A stretch of DNA of 47,933 nt from contig NZ_JANZXN010000057.1 in assembly GCF_025629245.1 (NCBI RefSeq), positions 1 to 47,933 of the forward strand, written 5' to 3'. Below are positions 15,491 to 23,272 of the stretch, piece by piece. Under the pieces are notes generated by a model. It saw nothing but the letters and a program-made list of their open reading frames with translations, did not search any database and was not told the DNA's origin. The position numbers were made by a program, and so were the translations under genes. The stretch comes from Natronobiforma cellulositropha. Its GTDB lineage: Archaea; Halobacteriota; Halobacteria; Halobacteriales; Natrialbaceae. Position 1 is the first letter of the stretch, and each line of letters starts with the position of its first letter.

Positions 15491-16657
15491 TCACCGCTTC
15501 CCGACGCGCTCGAGTGTCACGGTGACGGCCGTCCCCTGCGGGTAGTTGTTCTCGATGTCGATGCGGCCGCCGATTTCCTCGAGCACCGTCGTCACGAGGT
15601 AGAGACCGACGCCCATGCCCGAGCGGCCGTCGAAGCGCCGCTCCGGATCGACGAGCAGCGCCTTCTGGCGGTCCGGAATGCCGACGCCGTCGTCGGTGAC
15701 GGTGACCGACGCGCTCGCGTCGTCCGCTTCGACCGTCACCGTGATCGTGGGGCGGTCGTTGTCGTTGTGTCTGATCGCGTTCGAGAGCAGGTGTCTGAAC
15801 ACCGAGGCGAGCATCGGCGAGCCAGCGACCGAGAGCGCTTCCCCCGCTCCACCCTCGCGTTCACACTCGAGCGTCAGGTCGACGGTGTGTTCCGCCCGGA
15901 GGCGCGCCACCTCGGTCTCGAGGAGGTCGGTGAGGTCACAGGGCTCGACGGCGACACCTGCCCCTCCGTCAGGACCGGCCGTCACCGCCGGCGTACTCGA
16001 GTCGGCGGCGATGACGTCCATCACCTCCGCGGCGGTGTCGGTCAGGTCGACGACGTGCTGGGTCGCCTCGAGCAGCGCCTCGAGTGCGGTCTCCCCGTCG
16101 GCGTCGACCTGGGTCCGTAGCTGGTCGCCCCAGCCGACGATCATGCTCACGTCGTTTCGGATGTCCTGTCTGACGATCTGGTTCAACAGCGCCAGACGGT
16201 GGTTCCGGTCGACGAGTTCGCGCTGGTTGCGCTTGCGTTCGATGGCGTAGCGGAGCGTCCGGCGGAGCAACGCCGCGGTGATGGTCCCCTTGACGAGGTA
16301 GTCCTGTGCGCCGCGCTGGATGGCTTCGACGCCGACGTCGGTGTCGTTCTGTCCGGTGAGGACGACCACTGGAACCGCTGGCGTGGAGGCGACCATCGTC
16401 TCGACCGTCTCGAGACCGCTGCTGTCGGGTAACTGGAGGTCGAGTAAGATCACGTCGGGGGCGTGCGTCCGGACGTACTCGAGGGCGTCGCCCAGCCGGT
16501 CGACGTGATCGATCGAGGTGATCTCGAGGAGACCGTCACCGCCCTCACCACCGTCGTTCGTGGCAGACTCGTGTATCAGCCGAGAGACGTACCGTGCGTC
16601 GTCCGCGTTGTCTTCGACGATCAACAGGTCGATGTCCCGTTCCCCCGCGCCGCTCAT
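15491..16657 (-). CDS. receiver-histidine kinase hybrid lacking the phospho-accepting His
   Basis: A protein of 388 residues from the ATG at 16657. Residues 8-130 are a receiver: acidic pocket VEDNADD (15-16), phospho-acceptor D73 in VILLDLQLPDSSG, T101 and K123 are all present. A short coiled linker (about 135-160) leads to a DHp-like segment LNQIVRQDIRNDVSMIVGWG. The expected RHD has Gln at 164 instead of His. The ATPase domain is complete: N box RHLLSNAIRHN (about 288-298), G1 DDGVGIPD (322-329) and G2 GMGVGLYLV (347-355). It may be a kinase-dead ATP sensor or act through a partner. It is divergent from the HxlR-receiver gene. Confidence 0.85.
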   Translation of the reverse strand: MSGAGERDIDLLIVEDNADDARYVSRLIHESATNDGGEGGDGLLEITSIDHVDRLGDALEYVRTHAPDVILLDLQLPDSSGLETVETMVASTPAVPVVVLTGQNDTDVGVEAIQRGAQDYLVKGTITAALLRRTLRYAIERKRNQRELVDRNHRLALLNQIVRQDIRNDVSMIVGWGDQLRTQVDADGETALEALLEATQHVVDLTDTAAEVMDVIAADSSTPAVTAGPDGGAGVAVEPCDLTDLLETEVARLRAEHTVDLTLECEREGGAGEALSVAGSPMLASVFRHLLSNAIRHNDNDRPTITVTVEADDASASVTVTDDGVGIPDRQKALLVDPERRFDGRSGMGVGLYLVTTVLEEIGGRIDIENNYPQGTAVTVTLERVGKR

Positions 16658-16788
16658 GGTCCCACCTCGAACGACGGTGCGTACGGAGTGGCGACTCGGA
16701 TTCGGGACGCGTCCCACCCCCCTCCGGTCCTCCGTGGCTGCATGACACGCCGTTTCGGTCCGAAGACACTATGCGTTTTGGTATGCAG

Positions 16789-16806
16789 GGTGACACGGCC
16801 GTCACC
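16789..16806. promoter_or_regulatory. 6-bp inverted repeat in the divergent promoter region
   Basis: GGTGAC (16789-16794) and GTCACC (16801-16806) flank a 6-bp spacer between the divergent starts at 16657 and 16870. It lies about 30 bp upstream of a tatag element (about 16836-16841), which itself is 30 nt before the 16870 ATG. It is a candidate operator for the pair, perhaps bound by the HxlR domain encoded next to it. Confidence 0.35.
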
Positions 16807-16869
16807 TTCTCGGACCGCCACTGTCGTTGGACCCCCTATAGCTATGTCACTCCCGCAGTAACCGCGTGC

Positions 16870-17688
16870 ATGGTCACGAACGGGATCGACGTCCCATCCG
16901 ACGACCAGATGGCACTCGACGTCCTGTCGTTGCTCTCGAAGAAGTGGCATCCCGTCGTCGTGGTCGTCCTCGCCCACGAGGGTCCGCTCGGCTTCAACGA
17001 TCTTCTGGAATCGATCCCCGACATCTCCGGGAAGGTCCTCTCGGGGACGCTCGAGGCGCTCGGCGAGGCGGGCCTGATCGAACGGACGGTCGTGAGCGAG
17101 TCACCGCTTCGCGTCCGCTACGAACTCACGGAGGCGGGGTGGGACCTCGACCCGGTCTTCAGCGCCCTCACGATCTGGGGCGAACGCCACCTCGAGACGA
17201 GCACGCCGACGGTCCTCGTCGCCGACGCAGACCGGAGGATCACCGACATGTACGGGCAGTGGCTGACCGACCGCTACACCATCTCGCGTGCACACAACGG
17301 CGACGAACTCGCCGCAGCGGTCGGTGACGGCTCCGAGGTCGACGTCGTCCTCTTCGACGAGGGGCTGCCCGGCGTCGAGCCGGCCGAGACGCTCACCTCT
17401 CTCGCGAGCACCTGCCGAACGGTCGTCCTCGTCGGCGACCGCCCCGGCTTCGACCTCCTCGAGTTCGACTGTGACGACGTGCTTCGGAAACCGATCGTCC
17501 GCGAGACCGCCCTCGAGTCGGTCGAGGCACAGCTCTCCCGGCGGGGCGAACCCGACTCACAGCGCGAACACGCAGCGCTGTCGGCGAAGTGTTCGCTGCT
17601 CGAGAGTGCCTACCCCCGCGAGACGCTCGCGGCGAACGACGCCTACGTCGCCGCGTGTGAGCGCCTCGCCGCCCTCGAGGACGCGTAG
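16870..17688 (+). CDS. HxlR winged-helix regulator fused to receiver and HalX domains
   Basis: From the ATG at 16870 the protein has 272 residues. Residues about 13-108 are an HxlR-type winged helix: ALDVLSLLSKKWHPVVVVVL, FNDLLESIPDISGKVLSGTL and RVRYELTEAGWDL are the family landmarks. Residues 114-215 form a receiver with acidic residues in VLVADADRR (D119, D121), D163 in VVLFDEGLPG and K207 in LRKPI; the usual Thr/Ser switch position appears to be Gly. Residues about 229-268 resemble a shortened HalX helix pair. The DNA-binding domain is N-terminal, the reverse of most response regulators. A TATA-like element at 16836 supports this start. Its likely partners are the neighbouring kinases. 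Confidence 0.8.
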   Translation: MVTNGIDVPSDDQMALDVLSLLSKKWHPVVVVVLAHEGPLGFNDLLESIPDISGKVLSGTLEALGEAGLIERTVVSESPLRVRYELTEAGWDLDPVFSALTIWGERHLETSTPTVLVADADRRITDMYGQWLTDRYTISRAHNGDELAAAVGDGSEVDVVLFDEGLPGVEPAETLTSLASTCRTVVLVGDRPGFDLLEFDCDDVLRKPIVRETALESVEAQLSRRGEPDSQREHAALSAKCSLLESAYPRETLAANDAYVAACERLAALEDA

Positions 17689-17695
17689 ACCGTCG

Positions 17696-19492
17696 TCACT
17701 CGAACGAACGCTGTCGGTCGGCGGGCAGCGTGACTCGGACGTCCGTGCCGACGCCCGGTGTCGACTCGATGGCGAGCGAGCCGCCGTGGTAGTCGACGAT
17801 CTTCTCACACACCGCGAGTCCGACACCCGAACCGGGAGCGGCATCCGTCCGGTCGGCACGCACGAAGAGTTCGCGGGCGCGTTCGGCTTCACCCGGCGTC
17901 ATCCCCACGCCGTCGTCGCGAACGGTGATCGTCCACTCGTCGCCGGTTCGGTCCGCGAAGACGTGAATCTCCGGCGACCCGTCGGTATACTTCAGCGCGT
18001 TCGACAGCAGGTTCTGAAACAGCCGTCGGAGCAGGTGTTCGACCCCCCACACCGTCGGAAGCGCGTCGACGGTGACCGTCGCCTCGCCCTCCTCGATGTC
18101 GAATCGCACCGTCTCGAGCACGCTCGAGACGACTCGATCACAGTCGACTGGCCCGAACTCGTCGTCGGTCGTCTCGATACGTGCGTACTCGAGGAGATCC
18201 GTGATCATGGTCTGCATCCGCGTACAGTTGCGCCGTGCCGTCTCGAGGAACTCGCGTTCGTCCGCCGTGAGCGTCGAGGCGCTCTCCTCGAGCAACGCCA
18301 GGTAGTTGTCGGTCGTCCGTAACGGCTCACGCAAGTCGTGGCTGGCGACGCTCGTGAACGCCTCCAGTTCGTCGTTCGACCGACGCAGCCGCTCGAGCGT
18401 CGCCTCGACTTCGGCTTCGAGTTCGCGCTCGACCGTCACGTCACGGACGACGATCGATCGGCCGAGCGCCTCCCCACGCCCGTCGAGAACGGGTGCAGAG
18501 ACGACGGTGACGTGACGACGGCCACCGTCGCCGTCGACGACGGTTTCTGTCTCGAGCGTGCCATCGGTCGCCGGCCGGCCGGCCAGGCTGGCTGCCATCG
18601 GTGTGAGCACCCCGAACCTGCGCCCGACCACCTCGGTCGCCTCGAGACCGATGATGGTCGCTGCACGGCCGTTCAGGTCGACGATTCGGCCGTCTCGGTC
18701 GACCACCACGACGCCGTCTTCGAGGGTATCGACGACGAACTCACGGGCGATGGGTGTCAGGTCGAGCAGACGGTACTGAGCGATTGCGACGAGGTACGCC
18801 ACGCCGATGAGCGGAAAACTGAACGGTGTGAGATCGAAGTTGACGATCGGTGAGAGTCCCGCGTGGTGGACCGTATTCGCGACCATCGAGAGCACGGCGC
18901 CGACCAGTAAGAGTCCTGCCTGGCGCTGGTACACTCGCGGTGACCAGAACAGCAGTTGAGCGAGGACGACGACCCCCGCGGTCATCAGCACGTAGCCGTA
19001 GGCGGCGTGTGCCCAGAACACGGGACCGAACACCTGTCTGAAGACGAGCAGCGACTCACTCGCGGCTTCGACGCCGAGCGACTCGCGGACGAGTCCGTGG
19101 TGCTCGTTCGTGTAGACCGCGCCGACGTAGGCCGCGGGCACCACCGCGAGTGCGGCGACCGCTCGCTTCGTCACCCAGTGACCCCGGCCGGTGAACTCGA
19201 GGGTGAAACAGAACCACGCGACGGGGACCGTCGCGACGCCGACGTGGACCAGGTTCGCCCAGAACAGCTTCGTCGACTCGTTCGCCCCCGCTAGCTGGAG
19301 ACTGTAGGCTGTCGCCCACAGGGACATCGCGAGCATCAACACCGCGAACGCGGTGCCTCCGGGCGCGTCACGGTTTCGCCACGCGTACCAGGCGATCACT
19401 CCCGTGAGCGCCGCGGCCACCAGGAGCAACGGCACAAACGGCGTGTAGTACCACTGCCAGTCGAGTATCGACACCACGGGTTTGCTGTTCAA
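17696..19492 (-). CDS. 7TM-PAS sensor histidine kinase
   Basis: A protein of 598 residues. The N-terminal region (about 15-240) has seven hydrophobic spans of the histidine-kinase N-terminal 7TM type (for example PFVPLLLVAAALTGVIAWYA and LLLVGAVLSMVANTVHHAGL). A PAS domain follows (about 247-355, FVVDTLEDGVVVVDRDGRIV), then a coiled helix and the DHp domain with H385 in TSVASHDLREPLRT. The HATPase domain has LLSNALKYTDGSPE, VRDDGVGMTPGEA and GSGVGLAVCEKIV. All catalytic motifs are intact, in contrast with the nearby His-less hybrid. It ends 7 bp from the stop of the HxlR-receiver gene (convergent). The signal sensed is unknown. Confidence 0.92.
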   Translation of the reverse strand: MNSKPVVSILDWQWYYTPFVPLLLVAAALTGVIAWYAWRNRDAPGGTAFAVLMLAMSLWATAYSLQLAGANESTKLFWANLVHVGVATVPVAWFCFTLEFTGRGHWVTKRAVAALAVVPAAYVGAVYTNEHHGLVRESLGVEAASESLLVFRQVFGPVFWAHAAYGYVLMTAGVVVLAQLLFWSPRVYQRQAGLLLVGAVLSMVANTVHHAGLSPIVNFDLTPFSFPLIGVAYLVAIAQYRLLDLTPIAREFVVDTLEDGVVVVDRDGRIVDLNGRAATIIGLEATEVVGRRFGVLTPMAASLAGRPATDGTLETETVVDGDGGRRHVTVVSAPVLDGRGEALGRSIVVRDVTVERELEAEVEATLERLRRSNDELEAFTSVASHDLREPLRTTDNYLALLEESASTLTADEREFLETARRNCTRMQTMITDLLEYARIETTDDEFGPVDCDRVVSSVLETVRFDIEEGEATVTVDALPTVWGVEHLLRRLFQNLLSNALKYTDGSPEIHVFADRTGDEWTITVRDDGVGMTPGEAERARELFVRADRTDAAPGSGVGLAVCEKIVDYHGGSLAIESTPGVGTDVRVTLPADRQRSFE

Positions 19493-19585
19493 CTGCGGGC
19501 GACTGCATTGACCGTTACGGCTCGAGACGCGCCTCGAGCGCCGTCTGTCGCCCCTCTTACACCTGCGGCCCGTTTCCGAGCCGAC

Positions 19586-20401
19586 TCACTCGCCCGTTCG
19601 AAACGAGCAGTCGAGCGAGGTGGCCGAGTGGGTCAGACTCCCCATCGAGATCACGTCGACGCCCGTCGCCGCGTAGGCGGGTACCGACTCGAGCGTGATG
19701 CCGCCGCTGGTCTCGGCGAGCACGTGCGGATAGGTCTCGAGCGCGGCCACCGCGTCGCTCACCGCCTCAGGTGTCATGTTGTCGAGTAAGACGACGTCCG
19801 CGCCCGCCTCGGCCGCACGCGGGGCGTCGGCGACCGACTCGACCTCGACTTCGATCTTCGTCGCGAACGAGACGCGCTCGCGAAAGCGAGCGACCGCGCC
19901 CTCGAGTCCGAGTTCGGCGACGTGGTTGTCCTTCACCATCACCATGTGCGAGAGGTCGAGGCGGTGGGTGTCGCCGCCGCCGGCGACGACGGCGCGCTTC
20001 TCGAGACCGCGCAGGCCGGGCGTGGTCTTGCGCGTCGCGGCGATGCGAACGCTCTCGCTCTCGGAGCGCGCGGCGTCGACCGCCCGGCGGGTCGCCGTCG
20101 CGACTCCCGAGGCGTGGCCGACGAGGTTGACCGCGACGCGCTCGCCACGGAGCACCTCGCGTGCGGGTCCGGAGACGGCGAGAATCTCGTCGCCGAGGTC
20201 GACGCGCTCGCCGTCGTCGAGCCGTGACTCGAGGTCGACGCCGAGGTAGCCGAAGACGGCGCTCGCGGCCTCGAGTCCGGCGACGAGACCGGATTCTTTC
20301 GCGACGAGGCGGCCGACGGTCTCGCCGGGGACCTGGTTGGTCACGTCGTGGTGGCCGACGTCCTCGCGGAGCCAGCGCTCGACGTCCGCGTCGGTGATCA
20401 T
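19586..20401 (-). CDS. nadC: nicotinate-nucleotide pyrophosphorylase (carboxylating)
   Basis: A protein of 271 residues, normal length. It converts quinolinate and PRPP to nicotinate mononucleotide, CO2 and PPi, the third step of this de novo NAD pathway. Landmarks are the N-terminal LREDVGHHDVTNQ, the central RIAATRKTTPGLRGLEKRAV, LSHMVMVKDNH, VEVESVADAP, DVVLLDNMTPEAV and the C-terminal SGGITLESVPAYAATGVDVIS. Its ATG overlaps the nadB stop in an ATGA arrangement (20398-20401), showing translational coupling. It is the last gene of nadABC. Confidence 0.96.
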   Translation of the reverse strand: MITDADVERWLREDVGHHDVTNQVPGETVGRLVAKESGLVAGLEAASAVFGYLGVDLESRLDDGERVDLGDEILAVSGPAREVLRGERVAVNLVGHASGVATATRRAVDAARSESESVRIAATRKTTPGLRGLEKRAVVAGGGDTHRLDLSHMVMVKDNHVAELGLEGAVARFRERVSFATKIEVEVESVADAPRAAEAGADVVLLDNMTPEAVSDAVAALETYPHVLAETSGGITLESVPAYAATGVDVISMGSLTHSATSLDCSFRTGE

Positions 20402-21954
20402 AGTGGATCGGCCGTCGCACCCGCCAGTTCTTCGTCGGACGCCTCGCTGACGACGTAGTGACAGCCCGCAGACTCGGGGTTCTCACTCGCCGCACGCGCG
20501 ATCAGCAGTCCCGTGATCGTCGCGTAGCGAAGTTCGTAGAGGTCGCGTGAGGTCCGCGTCCGCGTGTAGGCGTCGAGTTCGCCCTTCAGCCGCCGGAGGA
20601 CGGCCCCCGCGCGGGCGACCTCGTCGGGGTCGCGGACGAGCCCTAGATACTCGTCCATCGTCCGCTCGAGGCGAACCGCCTTCTCGGCGGCGAACCGCGC
20701 CGGGAGGGCGGGGTCGCTGTCGAGCAAGCGTGGCGCGTCGACGACCCTCGCCTCGGTCTCGCGGCTCGCGGCGTCTTCGCCCGCGCGAAGCCCCCAGACG
20801 AGACCCTCGAGCAGGCTCGTACTCGCCAGGCGGTTCGCGCCGTGGACGCCGGTCCTCGAACACTCGCCGACGGCGTAGAGGCGGTCGAGGCTCGTCCGTC
20901 CGCGGTCGTCGACCGCGATGCCGCCACAGAGGAAGTGCTCGCAGGGGGCGACCGGAATCTCCTCGCCCTCGATGCCGCGCTCGCGGCAGGTCTCGGCGAG
21001 GTCGGGGAACTCGGCTTCGAACGCGAGCGGGGAGACGTCGAGGACGACCTGTCCCGTCTCCGCCCGCTCGCGGGCGACGGCGCGTGCGACGACGTCTCGC
21101 GGGGCGAGTTCGGCGTCGGCGTGGTAATCTGGCATGAAGCGCTCGCCGTCGGCGTTACGCAACAGCGCACCCTCGCCGCGGAGCGCCTCCGAGAGCAAGA
21201 ACGGCTCCTCGTCGTCGTAGGCCGTCGGGTGGAACTGGACGTACTCGAGGTCGGCGACGTCCGCGCCGGCGAGGGCGGCCATCGCGATACCGTCGCCGGT
21301 CGCCTCGGGCGGGTTCGTCGAACGGCTGTAGAGCGCGCCGACGCCGCCGGTCGCGAGAATCGTCGTCCCCGCGTAGATGGGGTGGCCCTCGGCCGACTCG
21401 TCGGAGAGCACGCCGTGGACGCGCCCCTCGTGGGTGAGCAACTCGAGTGCGGCGGTGTCCTGTCTGATCTCGACGCCGTCGGCCGAATCGAGGTGGTGTA
21501 AGAACGGCCGGAGGATGTGCGTTCCCGTCGAGGCGTCGACGTGGAGGATGCGTGGCTCCGAGTGGGCGGCCTCCCGTGCGTAGTCGAACGCCCCGCTCTC
21601 GGTCTTCGGATCCTCGTCGAAGCCGATCTCGAGGGTGTCGACGAGGACGTCCTCGACGGCGTCGTCGGCGTGGCTGACGAGCACGTCGACGGCGGCCGGA
21701 TCGGCGGTGCCGTCGCTCGCCTCGAGAATGTCGCGTTTGAGCGCCTCGGGATCGCCGCGGGTCGTCGAGATGCCGCCTTGCGCCCAGTCGGTGCTCGCGC
21801 CGTCGGGTCTGCTCGCCTTCGTCAGGACGAGTACCTCCGCGCCGCCTCTGGCGGCTGCCAGCGCCGCACCACAGCCGGCGATGCCGCTGCCGACGACGAG
21901 TACGTCGACGGTTTCGGGTTCGCTCGCGTCGCCCGCGTCGGTCGTCGCCCCCAT
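20398..21954 (-). CDS. nadB: L-aspartate oxidase
   Basis: A protein of 518 residues from the ATG at 21954. NadB is a flavoprotein that oxidises aspartate to iminoaspartate for quinolinate synthesis. The FAD Rossmann motif VGSGIAGCGAALAAARGG is at about residues 21-38. KASRPDGASTDWAQGGI is the next cofactor segment. The fumarate-reductase-like core has HFLCGGIAVDD and the C-terminal GVHGANRLASTSLLEGLVWG. The start codon follows the nadA stop by 1 nt (nadA stop at 21956-21958), so the gene is coupled to nadA. A longer frame to 22119 is non-coding overlap with nadA and is rejected. Confidence 0.95.
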   Translation of the reverse strand: MGATTDAGDASEPETVDVLVVGSGIAGCGAALAAARGGAEVLVLTKASRPDGASTDWAQGGISTTRGDPEALKRDILEASDGTADPAAVDVLVSHADDAVEDVLVDTLEIGFDEDPKTESGAFDYAREAAHSEPRILHVDASTGTHILRPFLHHLDSADGVEIRQDTAALELLTHEGRVHGVLSDESAEGHPIYAGTTILATGGVGALYSRSTNPPEATGDGIAMAALAGADVADLEYVQFHPTAYDDEEPFLLSEALRGEGALLRNADGERFMPDYHADAELAPRDVVARAVARERAETGQVVLDVSPLAFEAEFPDLAETCRERGIEGEEIPVAPCEHFLCGGIAVDDRGRTSLDRLYAVGECSRTGVHGANRLASTSLLEGLVWGLRAGEDAASRETEARVVDAPRLLDSDPALPARFAAEKAVRLERTMDEYLGLVRDPDEVARAGAVLRRLKGELDAYTRTRTSRDLYELRYATITGLLIARAASENPESAGCHYVVSEASDEELAGATADPL

Positions 21955-21955
21955 C

Positions 21956-23089
21956 TCAGACCTCCAGCATCCGTTCGAGGGCGACGGCGGCGAGTTCCTT
22001 CTCTTCGGGGGCGACCTGGATGACGTTGTGTTCGCGCCCTTCGACGAGTTCCTCGAGGACCCAGGTGAGGTAGTTGGGGTCGATCTGGCGCATGGCGTTG
22101 CAGTCCATGCAGGCGTCACCGCAGAGCGGCAGGACGTTCACCTCGGGGTGCCAGCGCTCGAGGTGACGGGTGAGGTGGATTTCGGTGCCGATCGCCCAGG
22201 TATCGCCGGGGTCGGCCTCCTCGATCGTCCGGCAGATTTCGGCCGTGCTGCCCGCCTCGTCGGCCGCTTCGACGACCTCGCGGCGGCACTCGGGGTGGAC
22301 GATGACCTTGGCGTCGTCGTGTTCCGCGCGGACGGTCTCGATGTGTTCGACGCGGAAGCGCTCGTGGACCTGACAGTAGCCGTCCCAGAGGATGATGTCC
22401 GCCTCGGCGACCTCCTCGGCGTCTTTCCCCTCGGGGTCCCACGGGTCCCACTCGGCGAGGCTGTCTTCCATGCCGAGGCGGTAGGCGGTGTTCTCGCCGA
22501 GGTGTTTGTCGGGCAGGAACAGCACCTTGTCGCCGCGTTCGAACGCCCACTCGAAGGCGCGGTGGGCGTTCGAGGAGGTGCAGACGAGTCCGCCCTGACT
22601 CGCACAGAACGCCTTCAGATCGGCGTAGGAGTTCATGTACGTGATCGGAATGATGTTCGCGTCCGGCGCTGCCGCCGTGATCTCCGCCCACGCGGCGTCG
22701 ACCTGGAGCGCCTCCGCCATCCCCGCCATCGGACACGAGGCCTCCATGCTCGGGAGGATCACCTGCTGGTCGTCGTCGGTGATGATGTCCGCCGACTCCG
22801 CCATGAACGTCACCCCACCGAAGATGACGTAGCTCGCGTCCGTCTCTGCAGCCTGCACCGAGAGCTGGTAGGAGTCGCCGATGTAATCGGCGTGTTCGAC
22901 GATCTCCCGGCGCTGGTAGTTGTGCCCGAGAATCACGACGTCGTCGCCCAGTTCCTCGAGCGCGGTCTCGATGCGGACCGTTCGCTCGTCGGTCTCGAGG
23001 TTGTGGTACTGCGGCGGCAACTGCTCGAGGTTTCCGTACTTGAAGAGACTCAGATCAGTCTCGAGATCGGCCGTTTCCATTTTGACCAT
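21956..23089 (-). CDS. nadA: quinolinate synthase
   Basis: A protein of 377 residues. NadA condenses iminoaspartate with dihydroxyacetone phosphate to quinolinate on a [4Fe-4S] cluster. Landmarks are VILGHNYQRREIVEHADYIG (about 52-71), GVTFMAESADI, MEASCPMAGM with C119, GYCQVHERF with C239, HPECRREVV and CGDACMDCNAM with C323/C327/C330. The cluster ligands are probably C119, C239 and one of the last three. The ATG at 23089 is preferred over a Met three codons later because AGGTGA, a good match to the anti-Shine-Dalgarno, lies 5 nt upstream. It is the first gene of nadABC and has its own promoter, divergent from the sugar dehydrogenase. Confidence 0.95.
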   Translation of the reverse strand: MVKMETADLETDLSLFKYGNLEQLPPQYHNLETDERTVRIETALEELGDDVVILGHNYQRREIVEHADYIGDSYQLSVQAAETDASYVIFGGVTFMAESADIITDDDQQVILPSMEASCPMAGMAEALQVDAAWAEITAAAPDANIIPITYMNSYADLKAFCASQGGLVCTSSNAHRAFEWAFERGDKVLFLPDKHLGENTAYRLGMEDSLAEWDPWDPEGKDAEEVAEADIILWDGYCQVHERFRVEHIETVRAEHDDAKVIVHPECRREVVEAADEAGSTAEICRTIEEADPGDTWAIGTEIHLTRHLERWHPEVNVLPLCGDACMDCNAMRQIDPNYLTWVLEELVEGREHNVIQVAPEEKELAAVALERMLEV

Positions 23090-23094
23090 TCACG

Positions 23095-23100
23095 TCACCT
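23095..23100 (-). promoter_or_regulatory. Shine-Dalgarno of nadA
   Basis: On the minus strand AGGTGA lies 5 nt before the ATG at 23089. Most genes in this window look leaderless, so a clear SD here decides the start. An AAAATAGTTTT stretch (about 23131-23142) is the likely TATA region, implying a leader of about 25 nt. Confidence 0.55.
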
Positions 23101-23203
23101 GTTGGTACGCTCACCTCATACCCCGACATTGAAAACTATTTTCCTTCAAACTCGCCTATCGGAGGCGTTTCGTCGTTTATTGCCGGTTTCTGTCGGTACC
23201 AGC

Positions 23204-23244
23204 CACTAACACACGTGAGACACTCTCTCGCGTGTGAATTAGTG
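23204..23244. promoter_or_regulatory. 41-bp imperfect palindrome upstream of the sugar dehydrogenase
   Basis: The left arm (23204-23220, CACTAACACACGTGAGA) pairs with the right arm (23226-23244, TCTCGCGTGTGAATTAGTG) around cactc. There is one mismatch and a 2-nt insertion (aa at 23237-23238). It abuts the TATA element at 23246-23252 and lies between divergent genes, so it is not a terminator. It is a strong candidate for the binding site of a dimeric regulator of the downstream gene. Confidence 0.6.
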
Positions 23245-23245
23245 A

Positions 23246-23252
23246 CTTTTAT
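23246..23252 (+). promoter_or_regulatory. TATA element of the sugar dehydrogenase gene
   Basis: ctttttat-like sequence (cttttat) is centred 24 nt before the ATG at 23273, as expected for a leaderless transcript. It supports this start and places the adjacent palindrome at the BRE/activator position. Confidence 0.5.
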
Positions 23253-23272
23253 CGGGCGACCGTAGTGTCCAC

